Below, in pieces: positions 1 through 9,100 of a DNA stretch of 64,000 bases. The notes under the pieces were generated by a model that was not told where the DNA came from, made no database searches, and saw only the letters and a program-made list of their open reading frames with translations. A program made the translations under genes and the position numbers. How positions within the stretch are numbered: position 1 is the first letter of the stretch; every line of letters begins with the position of its first letter. This DNA comes from Chryseolinea sp. H1M3-3 (GTDB lineage: Bacteria > Bacteroidota > Bacteroidia > Cytophagales > Cyclobacteriaceae): assembly GCF_029360725.1 (NCBI RefSeq), contig NZ_JARKMY010000014.1, positions 186,001 to 250,000 of the forward strand. Reading direction: 5' to 3'.

Positions 1-3000
1 ACCACGTATTATTGATCGCATAGTTCGATACGAGTGCTGAGTCGCCCGTTACTGTGATTTCCGCATCTTCATAAGTCCGCACATTTGCCTTCACAGGAAT
101 TCGATCACTGGTGCAACCGGATGGTGTTACCGCTTCCACATAATAGCTTCGTGATTTCAGTAGCGGCGGGGTTTCAAAAAAAGTTGATTGCACCTGCGCA
201 TCTTGTGAATCTAACTCGGGAAACCAATTAAAAAACACATCATTGCCGTCACTTGAGGCGGCAAACTTGGCCGAAGTTCCGCGGCAAACATCTACGCTGT
301 CAGGAAATACAAATACCCTGGGCTCAGTTTGTATTTTAACTTGATAACTGTTCTGTAACGTGTCAACATAGCAGGAGGATTCCGCTTTTAACGTTAGTAT
401 ATGCTCGCCGGCGTGTAATGAGTCGGAGGGGAATCTGATTGTTAAATCACTGCTGGCGGTTGGTTTCATGGATGACAACATCCTGCCACTACTGTCCCAA
501 AGAGAGTAGCGGACATCCTCTTCAGCGTTTTTAATACTTATATCGACCATGTCTCCTTCGCAAACAGATGCCGGACCGAGAATGGAAAGATCCACTCGAG
601 GTTTACGCTCTGCCAGTCGCAAAGAGATACGATCGACAGCAAAGGAAGCGGGGTCTTTCGTCACTACAAATTCAACGGGCTGGTTGTGACTTAACAAAGT
701 TTCGCTCTGAAGAAACTTATCGATCAATGTATAATCGTATCGCGAGAAATCGTATTTGGTTGTCAGGCTAAACTGATATGAACCTACTGTTAAATCCTTC
801 AGGTGAATTTGCACAACCGTGTCGCAGGGCATTTTATTGGTGGCATTTATGGCGAGTGACATTTTATCTGATGACAAAAACGATAGATCATAGTTGTCGT
901 TATCAAGCTTAAGCCCATCCCACTCATCCAATGCCGGTTTTGAAAAAGGCCTGACTTTAAAATAAGCGACATCTGATATTGAATCCTTGGACAACCGGAT
1001 GGCAAAACTCGGAATGCGTGCTGGCTCCTTTCTAAAAAATGTCGCTCCTCCCAGTACTTTTACTCCCTCCCGAATGGTCAATTTTGGATTAGGGCCAGTG
1101 GCACGCACCCATACGGACTGACCAGAAGCAATGCGCCCGTCAGGGATTTCCAAATAATTATCATCCATATCGTAATAGCGGTAGATCCCATTGATCTTCT
1201 GGTTATCATAAACGGCAATGACAGGAGAAATACTCTCCATTGTCCATCCATCATTTGAAGGTTCGCGCCATTGAATGGCACATGCATAAGGATTCCCCAT
1301 AAGGTTCCATCCGTTTGAGGGTTCATTGTTCGAAGTAAAGTTGACGGGCAAATCTATCGTACCCTGATTTAATGGGCCCGTCACGTCCCAGATGGTTGCT
1401 GCGTTAGCCTTTCTCACAAAAGCAGCATAACCTTTCCCAACGATCAATGGATTATCGCTTGCAAGCCCTGTTGTCGGATATGGTTTCCAACCCTCTTGTA
1501 AACCCCCAACCGATTCGTCATAATAATATAAAGAAGGACTTGTTGATTTGATTCCCGGTCCTGTGCTTGGATCCAGAAATTTCCCTGTTACCGGAAAATC
1601 ATCTTTCAACGATGCAACGGTACCGTTCCCCACCGGTGAGGAAATAAACCGGTATCTCCGTCCCTCCCCTTCCATATGCCGCTGAACCGTTACGTTACCC
1701 TCGACAGACGACCCATTCGGCAATAGCCCGACACAGGCGGTACCTGACGGTTCATCAGAAAGAGATAAAAGGGTTACATGACCATTTGTATGTAATGTGG
1801 TGTTTGGCGATGCTATCAGAATAGATCCCAGTATGTCCAAGGGATTGGTTACGATCACATCGTTATTGGATTTATTAATGGTCAGGTTCATCAGTGTTTT
1901 CCCAGGCGCGTCTAGTTGTTGCGCTTCCGCTCCCATCATGATGAGGTGTCCAGAGTTGAACTCAGCAGTTTCATTTACAGATACATCGCCATATGCAGTA
2001 ATGGCATTTGCATAGGTGAGCAATTTTCCTCCAACACGGATACCCTTGACAACGATATCCTTTAGCAGGTTTATACCTAATGCATTATTACAAATTAAAT
2101 TCGTGCCCGGAGCATCGGGATGACCTGCGCCGATCCATTGCTCAGCCCCACCGTTGTATTCAATCGTTGAACCATTTTCATATGTACGTTCACCACGGAC
2201 TTGGATGTTACCTTTGTTTGTTAACTGGATCGCGCCTTCGGGATCTGTAGAACCCACCAGCAACTTTCCCTTTAAAAGAAAATTGCCGGCAGAATTTGAC
2301 AAAACAGAAGTCCCGAGATCTACCGTCGCAGTGCTTTCAATGGTAAAATCCAAATTTCCCTGAAAGGAGCTGGCGGATGACAATACCTGTTGGACCGCCG
2401 CTCCAATAAATTTAATCGTCCCTTTGCCAGGAGCAGGCGGTGCAATTAAAGTCCCTGCGTTTATTTTAAAATCACTAAATAAGGAAAGGGTACATTGACG
2501 TGTCCCTGTACTGTCGGTACTGGTTGACGCCATGTGAATTCGTCCGGGGGAATTCATTTCCATTTCGCCATGAATGTTAACGGTTATGGAACCTTTGGTA
2601 GTCAGGTAGCTAATCCCTGTCGACGTTGAATGATATAGAAAATCTTTTTGAACGTTGATGACAGTATTCGAAGGCGTGGTACTGAACCAGACCTTTGACG
2701 GACCTTCTATTGTAAAGTCACCTCCGATAGAGATCACAGGATTTTGCGTGGTGGATAGTCGCAGCGCTTGATTATTCGTGCTAAGCACTGTAAAATTTCC
2801 GGCGATGTTTCTGAGATATCCGTTCAAGTCAACAAAAGCAGTCGTCTGTTGTGCACAGTTATAAATCACGTGTCCGAAATTCTGTTTCCAACTATCACTG
2901 TGCGCAATATTGATATAGCCCTGCGAAGTAAATCCTCCAATTTCAAATGTTGAATTCGGATCCCATGTTGCATACGGGATAAAGCCCAAAGGCCCCTGAA

Positions 3001-3400
3001 GATGAATATACCTGCTGCCGGATTCAAAAATGGTATTGGATACTGTCGTTCCATTTAAGGTCGCCCCATCCTGCTGCACTAAAACACCGAATACTTGCAA
3101 ATCCTTTTTCTCCGGAAGGGCGTCCGCCACAAGATCGGCTACAGAACCTGTCCCAACGGTGAGCCTACCGTTTACGACAACATTCTGTAGCGAAATTGTG
3201 CTTCCGGCAGGGATCATTACCTCATGGTTCACAACGGTTTCAGTACTGTTCACGACAGTGGGTACCAAATTACTATCCCACACGGTGGGGTCCGTCCATA
3301 AACCATGCTTTATTGAAGTAACGATCTGCCCATAACTATTAACAATCACCCACAACGTTAATCCAACAAGAAAGCATACCTTCTTGATGATTAAATACAT
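1..3400 (-). CDS. Giant secreted surface protein (T9SS cargo type), 3' end outside the window
   Basis: The frame is open from ATG at 3400 to the window edge, at least 1,133 codons, so the C-terminus is missing. Residues 1 to about 23 form a signal peptide ending near NSYGQ. A long Gly/Thr/Asn-rich beta-solenoid-like stretch follows, with GSTIEYNGGAEQWIGAGHP near residue 410. A module near residue 700 reads GWNLMGNPYACAIQW and is followed by IASGQSVWV; the remaining part looks Ig-like. The same modules in the same order occur in the 1532-aa protein at 6105-10703 (SSVIYDGAGAQFIGSGHP, LNLVGNPYPSAIDW, IAQGQSFFVYA), which ends in a T9SS sorting domain, so the two are paralogues. Role in adhesion or the cell surface is inferred; the sorting domain itself is not visible here. 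Confidence 0.85.
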   Translation of the reverse strand, partial: MYLIIKKVCFLVGLTLWVIVNSYGQIVTSIKHGLWTDPTVWDSNLVPTVVNSTETVVNHEVMIPAGSTISLQNVVVNGRLTVGTGSVADLVADALPEKKDLQVFGVLVQQDGATLNGTTVSNTIFESGSRYIHLQGPLGFIPYATWDPNSTFEIGGFTSQGYINIAHSDSWKQNFGHVIYNCAQQTTAFVDLNGYLRNIAGNFTVLSTNNQALRLSTTQNPVISIGGDFTIEGPSKVWFSTTPSNTVINVQKDFLYHSTSTGISYLTTKGSITVNIHGEMEMNSPGRIHMASTSTDSTGTRQCTLSLFSDFKINAGTLIAPPAPGKGTIKFIGAAVQQVLSSASSFQGNLDFTIESTATVDLGTSVLSNSAGNFLLKGKLLVGSTDPEGAIQLTNKGNIQVRGERTYENGSTIEYNGGAEQWIGAGHPDAPGTNLICNNALGINLLKDIVVKGIRVGGKLLTYANAITAYGDVSVNETAEFNSGHLIMMGAEAQQLDAPGKTLMNLTINKSNNDVIVTNPLDILGSILIASPNTTLHTNGHVTLLSLSDEPSGTACVGLLPNGSSVEGNVTVQRHMEGEGRRYRFISSPVGNGTVASLKDDFPVTGKFLDPSTGPGIKSTSPSLYYYDESVGGLQEGWKPYPTTGLASDNPLIVGKGYAAFVRKANAATIWDVTGPLNQGTIDLPVNFTSNNEPSNGWNLMGNPYACAIQWREPSNDGWTMESISPVIAVYDNQKINGIYRYYDMDDNYLEIPDGRIASGQSVWVRATGPNPKLTIREGVKVLGGATFFRKEPARIPSFAIRLSKDSISDVAYFKVRPFSKPALDEWDGLKLDNDNYDLSFLSSDKMSLAINATNKMPCDTVVQIHLKDLTVGSYQFSLTTKYDFSRYDYTLIDKFLQSETLLSHNQPVEFVVTKDPASFAVDRISLRLAERKPRVDLSILGPASVCEGDMVDISIKNAEEDVRYSLWDSSGRMLSSMKPTASSDLTIRFPSDSLHAGEHILTLKAESSCYVDTLQNSYQVKIQTEPRVFVFPDSVDVCRGTSAKFAASSDGNDVFFNWFPELDSQDAQVQSTFFETPPLLKSRSYYVEAVTPSGCTSDRIPVKANVRTYEDAEITVTGDSALVSNYAINNTW

Positions 3401-3419
3401 AATAGCTAACGATGTCGAA

Positions 3420-4009
3420 AGGTAAGTAGTAGGGAGTTGCGGGGGTATCTGGTTTTCCGGATTAAATGCAGATAATCGGGTATTCGGTAATCGGGGTAAT
3501 CAGGTATTCGGTAATCAGGGGGTCGGTGATCGGGTAATCGGTATCGGGTATTCGGGTAAACTGGTATTGAACAGGAATTGAATATCGAGCAAGGAATGTT
3601 GAATGTCGAATGGAAATCCACCACCGATCAGATGGTAAGCGATCAAAAGAACCGAATACCCGATGACCCGATGACCATTCGTAATCACTAAGGACTTGCA
3701 CATCTTAAATCCAGCACAACCTTTTCAAGTACCTACCAGCTTACCCGATAACCGAATACCGATTACCTTTTTAAAGGGAAGAAATTGAATATCGAATATC
3801 GAGCAAGGAATATTGAATATTGAATGAAAATGCACTGCCGATTGAAGCGAAAGTGATAGGAAAGATCTGTTTTAACGCCTCACCTGATAACCGAATACCT
3901 GATGACCAGATTACCTTTCATAATCACTAAGGCCTGCACATCTTAATCCCCCACAACTTTTTCAAGTTCCCCTACCTGATTACCGATAACCGAATACCGA
4001 TCACCCTTC
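3420..4009. repeat. Imperfect tandem repeat block between two minus-strand genes
   Basis: No credible gene lies here. The sequence is built from variants of two short words: GGTATTCGGTAATCGG-like words (3470-3560 and, inverted, 3640-3780 and 3890-4008), and TTGAATATCGAGCAAGGAAT-like words at about 3576 and 3790. A larger unit containing TAATCACTAAGG, CTTGCACATCTTAA or a variant, CACAAC and TTTTCAAG is present twice, at about 3682 and 3921 (period 239), so part of the block is a diverged tandem duplication. It begins immediately after the stop codon of the dehydratase gene (TAG at 4010-4012, read on the minus strand). The second word family recurs at 61617-62010 and 63898-63957. Confidence 0.8.
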
Positions 4010-5911
4010 CTAATTGGGAACATCCAACACCTCAAACCTCGAGTAATTGCTCTTAAACTCAGGAACGATCTCCTTCATCAGTGCTACCATTTTGAGTTCG
4101 TTTTTATCGACGATGAGGTCTTCCAGTAAGTTGAGATTCTGGCAAACTTCGTGGTATTCATATTCAGATACCATCGCCTTCAGGATCTTTTCATGGTGGG
4201 TAGGGATGGTGTTTTCCTGGTCGTTTAATAATTCTTCGTACAACTTTTCACCATCGCGGAGACCGGTGAAGACAATCTCAATATCTTTTCCTAATTCTTT
4301 GCCAGAAAGCATAATGGTCTTTTTAGCAAGGTCATAGATCTTGACAGGCTTGCCCATATCAAAAAGAAATATTTCACCACCTTGTCCCATAGACCCGGCT
4401 TCGATGACCAGTTCGCAGGCTTCAGGGATGGTCATGAAAAAGCGCGTAATGTCGGGATGCGTAACAGTTATTGGTCCACCTTTTAATATTTGTTCCTTGA
4501 AGATGGGGATAACCGAACCGTTGGATCCCAACACGTTGCCAAACCGAGTGGTAACAAAAGAAGTTTTTGCGATGTCTACTTTGCGATAGTAACGATCCAG
4601 TGATTGCACATAGATCTCGGCAATACGCTTGGTGCAACCCATCACGTTGGTTGGGTTCACAGCTTTGTCGGTAGAGATCATCACAAACTTCTTCACCTTA
4701 TGCTCGACTGCGAGATCGGCCAATGTTCGCGTGCCGAATATGTTGACCATCACCGCTTCGGAGGGATTGCTCTCCATCAGGGGAACGTGCTTGTAAGCAG
4801 CGGCATGAAATAAAATTTCCGGATGATAATCTTTAAAAATAGAATTGATTCTTGTACGGTTACAAATATTGGCGACAAACACCAGTAGTTTTGACTGTTG
4901 GTTCTTGCCACGAAGTTCTCTTTCGATTTCATAAAGGGGTGACTCTGCCTGGTCCACCAGGATCAAGGTGTGCGGTTTGTACGTCAATATCTGACGCGCC
5001 AACTCAGAGCCTATAGAACCAGCTGCTCCGGTAATACAGATTACTTTATTCCTGATTTCTTTTTCGATCTCGGGATTATCCAAACGAATGACTTCACGAC
5101 CTAACAGATCTTCGATGTTAATGTCCCTGATTTGTTTTAAGTCCCACTCGTTTCGTAGCCATTTTTCAAAAGAGGGGACATAGCTGACTTTAACATGGTG
5201 CAGCAACGCCTGGTCTACTATCTCATTCTTCCGTTCGATAGACAAGCTTTTTGTAGCAATGACCATCTTCCTCACTTTATTCTTTTTAACCAGTTCATCG
5301 AACTTATCCATTCCGCAGATCCTGGTGCCATTGATTTCCTTATTATGCTTTTTAGGATCATCATCGATGAAGGCAACGAGTTTGTACTGCGTCGAGATAT
5401 CGGACTCGATCGCTTGCTTAGTAAGAAATCCAGCTACACCTGCGCCGAAAATGACAACCGGTACTTGCTTGGAGTTATCTGATTTAACGTAATTGAAGAT
5501 ATTTTTAACCAAGAGCCGATACTGGTAAAGGAGCAACGAAGAAATGAAAAAGGATATGAATACAACTGAATAAGGAATAACGTTGCGACCAAAATTGTAG
5601 AAATAGATGAGGTTGAAAATGGTGACAAAAACGATGCTCAATAATTCGGTTCCAATAATTCGAAGGCCATCTTGAATTCCGGTATAACGAACGATGCCCG
5701 CATAACTTTTTGTAACCAAGGTAGCCGTCATGGCGGCGGCAAGGCACAACAAGATGCCATACATCAGGTTGAAATTATCAATTTCCTGGAGTTCGAAATT
5801 AAAACGCAATAAGTATGCGAGGTATACGGAAAAGACAATGATCAGCTGATCGATGAGGATTACGACACCGCGCGGGAGGACTGTGAGCTTGCTAAAAAGT
5901 TTTTGGATCAA
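4010..5911 (-). CDS. Membrane-bound UDP-HexNAc 4,6-dehydratase, WbpM/PglF/CapD family
   Basis: This 633-aa protein has the length and architecture of the WbpM/PglF family: four predicted N-terminal membrane helices (about residues 14-130), a first nucleotide-binding fold (VVIFGAGVAG, 152-161), and an extended-SDR catalytic domain with ITGAAGSIG at 293-301. The usual SDR YxxxK is MGCTK at 424-428, the Met-for-Tyr variant known in the membrane-bound branch. Family knowledge predicts conversion of UDP-GlcNAc to the 4-keto-6-deoxy sugar, the first step toward bacillosamine-type sugars. The start is TTG at 5911, overlapping the upstream stop as TTGA, so translation is probably coupled to the 65-aa gene. 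The matching aminotransferase is at 10894-12024. Confidence 0.93.
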   Translation of the reverse strand: MIQKLFSKLTVLPRGVVILIDQLIIVFSVYLAYLLRFNFELQEIDNFNLMYGILLCLAAAMTATLVTKSYAGIVRYTGIQDGLRIIGTELLSIVFVTIFNLIYFYNFGRNVIPYSVVFISFFISSLLLYQYRLLVKNIFNYVKSDNSKQVPVVIFGAGVAGFLTKQAIESDISTQYKLVAFIDDDPKKHNKEINGTRICGMDKFDELVKKNKVRKMVIATKSLSIERKNEIVDQALLHHVKVSYVPSFEKWLRNEWDLKQIRDINIEDLLGREVIRLDNPEIEKEIRNKVICITGAAGSIGSELARQILTYKPHTLILVDQAESPLYEIERELRGKNQQSKLLVFVANICNRTRINSIFKDYHPEILFHAAAYKHVPLMESNPSEAVMVNIFGTRTLADLAVEHKVKKFVMISTDKAVNPTNVMGCTKRIAEIYVQSLDRYYRKVDIAKTSFVTTRFGNVLGSNGSVIPIFKEQILKGGPITVTHPDITRFFMTIPEACELVIEAGSMGQGGEIFLFDMGKPVKIYDLAKKTIMLSGKELGKDIEIVFTGLRDGEKLYEELLNDQENTIPTHHEKILKAMVSEYEYHEVCQNLNLLEDLIVDKNELKMVALMKEIVPEFKSNYSRFEVLDVPN

Positions 5912-6105
5912 GCTTCGTTATTCTTATTTCTTCCTTTTTTCAATCGATAAATTCCATAGGCTCCCCCTCCTAGAAGCAAGTACTCAATTCCAGTGAGAGG
6001 AACGGGCTCAGGCTCCGGGGGTAACGTGGGTATGGTTGGGGGTTGTGCAATCACCAAAATAGTTGTAAACCACAATATCGCTATACTTGATAAGATGAAC
6101 TTCAT
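5908..6105 (-). CDS. 65-aa exosortase-substrate-like peptide (PID-CTERM-like tripartite tail)
   Basis: The protein has an N-terminal signal peptide (residues 1-20, cleavage expected near VIA|Q) and a Pro/Glu-rich stretch (PPTIPTLPPEPEPVPLTG). A short hydrophobic helix (IEYLLLGGGAYGIYRL) and a basic tail (KKGRNKNNEA) complete it. Motif, membrane span and basic tail is the layout of exosortase/PEP-CTERM sorting signals, and GGGAYGIYRLKK resembles the small Bacteroidota proteins called PID-CTERM. An XrtF-like exosortase is encoded at 12470-13018. If both ends are cut, the mature product would be only about 20 residues. ATG at 6105 shares one base with the upstream stop (TAATG), and the stop overlaps the next start (TTGA). 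Assignment as substrate is inference. Confidence 0.72.
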   Translation of the reverse strand: MKFILSSIAILWFTTILVIAQPPTIPTLPPEPEPVPLTGIEYLLLGGGAYGIYRLKKGRNKNNEA

Positions 6106-9100
6106 TATTTAATCTTTGCAATTTTTTTGACAATAACTTTTTTGCCGTCGAGAATTCTTATGTTATAAATTCCCGTAGCATACGACAACAGGTCAAATTC
6201 CCCTTCTTTTACGCTTCCATCCCCCATCAGTGGTTTTGTACCAATTTCGATGCCTTGTGTATTAACTAACGTAGCTGTCACATTGTTATTGGCTGATTTA
6301 ACCCTAATAAACACTTTATTTTGAGTAGGGTTCGGGTAGATGTTAACTGCAATCTCTCCCTCCATACCTGTTATTTCAAGTGACGCACGCTTACTGCAGG
6401 CACCTGAATTTACCTGGACAGTGTATAACCCTGGTTCTAACGCCTCTAAGGTATTGCTTGTTGCCCCTTCGATCAATTCGTCATTTAAATACCATTGGTT
6501 CCCCGTTTCCGAGCCTGACGTGAGTATGTTGCCTTCTGCCGACAACGTCAGATCCTCAAGGTTTGACACAATGGCTTGAACTGGTACCCGCGCCCCTTCG
6601 CATCCTTGGCTGTTTACCGCAGAAACGTAATAAGTCTTCGATTTAGCCAAATGTGGTGTCACAAATTCGCCATCATTATGACCAGCTATTGGGTTTAAAT
6701 CGTCCTGGGAATTATACCATTGATACCATCCTTCCTTCGATGCTCCTGCCACTTTCAAGGTCGCCGAACCACTGCCACAGATTGCGCCACTTTGAAGGAT
6801 CCTGATCTCACCGGCACTCAACTTAGTTATTACGGGTTTTGCGGTAAGGGGCGCTGCAGAACACACACCGGATTGAGCCCTGATCGTAACATTATTTTCC
6901 CCAGCTGACAGCGCTGAGGTATTAACTATCAACTGAACCAGTGACCCTGTGCCAGAGACAGGTTCAGAGATTCTAGCGCCATTCAATTCTGCGGAATAGG
7001 TTACGCCGGGTTCGGAGCTTTCTAATGTGATAATAGCAGTTGACTTATCGCTACAAACACTTTCACCGCTGGCCGCGATTGTATTGTTAATCGTGGCAGT
7101 GCTTCCCTCAATCGCTATCTGGAACCGGGAAGACAACAGATCAATATTTTGGTCGTTTACCGTAAAGGAATATTCTTTTTGACTCCTGATATCAATCCTC
7201 TTTTTTTCAACCACATCTAACAAGCCGATGTTGATAAAGGAATCAAAAGATTCCATGCCGACAAAATTCAGCGTGTAGGTACCCTGTTGCATGCCCTCAG
7301 TGACCAGTGGAATAATCTTATTACATTCTGCCGTTCCGAGCGCATTGATTACAGCCTTAATATTATCGGAGGTCAATGATGATAGATGAGCATTTTTGTT
7401 TTGCATACTCACCTTATAGGCATCAAATTGTCCATCAAATTGGTCGGTTGCTCCTTCGCGGAGCCTGATTACAGCCTCATCTTTTATCTCATTTCCATTC
7501 AGGACGATACGGAGTACATTAGGAATCTCTCCTTTCTTATAAAACTGTGTATTCGTTACCGATGTCTTAGCCGCTTCAGTAAAGGTTAATGTGGCATTTG
7601 CCGAAGCGTAAACGAAAAAGGATTGCCCTTGCGCGATCGTGCCGCCATATCCTGATGGCGTACCAATACCGTCAACATAGCTAACAAGGATATCAGGTTC
7701 TGTCCCTTGGCCGCTGTTGCCATAATTATCACGAAGATACACCGCATTATAAATGGCAGGTGGCAACGTCATATTATCCCAATCAATTGCCGAAGGGTAA
7801 GGATTACCGACCAAGTTTAAACCTTCGTATCCATTAACGATTGGTGTCGTAGAAGTCACAGGAACATTAACGTTGCCTTGCCCCAAAATGCCTCTGGAAT
7901 CATAAGTAAAAGTTGATGTGGCATTTACATATATCAAGAAACCTCGCCCACTGGTTAGCGCAGTGCCAGAAGTAATTGCCGCCCAGGCCTGGGTAGGCTC
8001 ATTCCAACGATAAGACTTGTCAAGCGGTAATTCTACATCCCAATCCGCTAAAGTTGCATTACTAACAGGCGACGCCAAATAATGGAAACCTTCTCTGGCA
8101 ACAACCTTTGGTAGATAGCGCTGAACAATTACAGAACCGGTTATTGAAGCACCTGAGGGTAATTGATTGACATTTGCAGTTCGTGTTGGCGTAGATAACA
8201 ACCGAAGCTGTTCATTACCAGCATTGAAAACTGACCCGGAATTTATAGCTAAACTGTTTTGAATATCTAAATTGGTGCCTGCACTCAATGCCACTGTTGA
8301 AGTAGTCGTTTGGTTCACTTCTAAATCAAACAACGTCAATGGAGTCGTAGCATCAATTTGTTGCGGTGCTGCACCAATGAAAGACACTTTAGATTCACCA
8401 CTTAATAATGTTCCTGCCACCAGTAGGTCTTCTCCGATAGCCACATCGTTATTTGTTCCAATATCAAAGCTACCCTGAAGAACATTAAATGTTTTATTTA
8501 CGACTATATCGTGGTTAAGAGTAAGCAAGCCTGTTCCCTGTTTGGTTAAATTGCCTAATCGAGTCGTTACCGGGCTTGTAAAAGGTAATTCATTCCCTGT
8601 AGTAATATCAGTAGCGATATCGTATAATACATCGTAGCTGCTGATTGCACCTAAAACCTGCGTTATCGAGCCACCGGAATATCGGGTAACCAAACCATTA
8701 GGCGCCATAGTTATGTTAAATGAGGGATTATTTACCACGCCGTTGAAAAGATTTAGATTGGTAAGTGTCAGCGGTGACGAGGAGGTGAATGTAGCCGCCG
8801 GCCTGTTCATCGTGAGTGAGAAAAGATTAGGTCCTGCGATATTCACATTTGTTGGAAGCGATCCTGTTCCTTCGACTACCAGAGTAGAATTATCAAAAAC
8901 CGCTAACGAAGCACTACCAGATTGGACATAATTCCCTCGAAGCGTTAGTGTATACGCACTAAACTGTCCTAAAGAAAATGTTCCGTTCGTTTGTGTAAAG
9001 GCCCCGCCCACAATAAGAGAATTTCCTAGAAACACAGTTCCCCCTGAGCGATTAATGGTCAAGTTATTCATGGGGTTATTTGGAAACTGGACCGGTGAAA

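Noticed and set aside
1078-1326. Small minus-strand frame within the first giant gene
   Set aside because: It is out of frame with the long open frame from 3400 and covers the GNPYACAIQW module of that protein.
3406-3703. Overlapping minus-strand reading frames rich in Tyr-Arg-Ile-Pro-Asp repeats
   Set aside because: They are translations of the tandem repeat words, overlap in several frames, and have no leader or conserved ending.
3420-4009. Possible CRISPR array
   Set aside because: Repeat units are variable in length and sequence, there are no unique spacers of constant length, and no cas genes.
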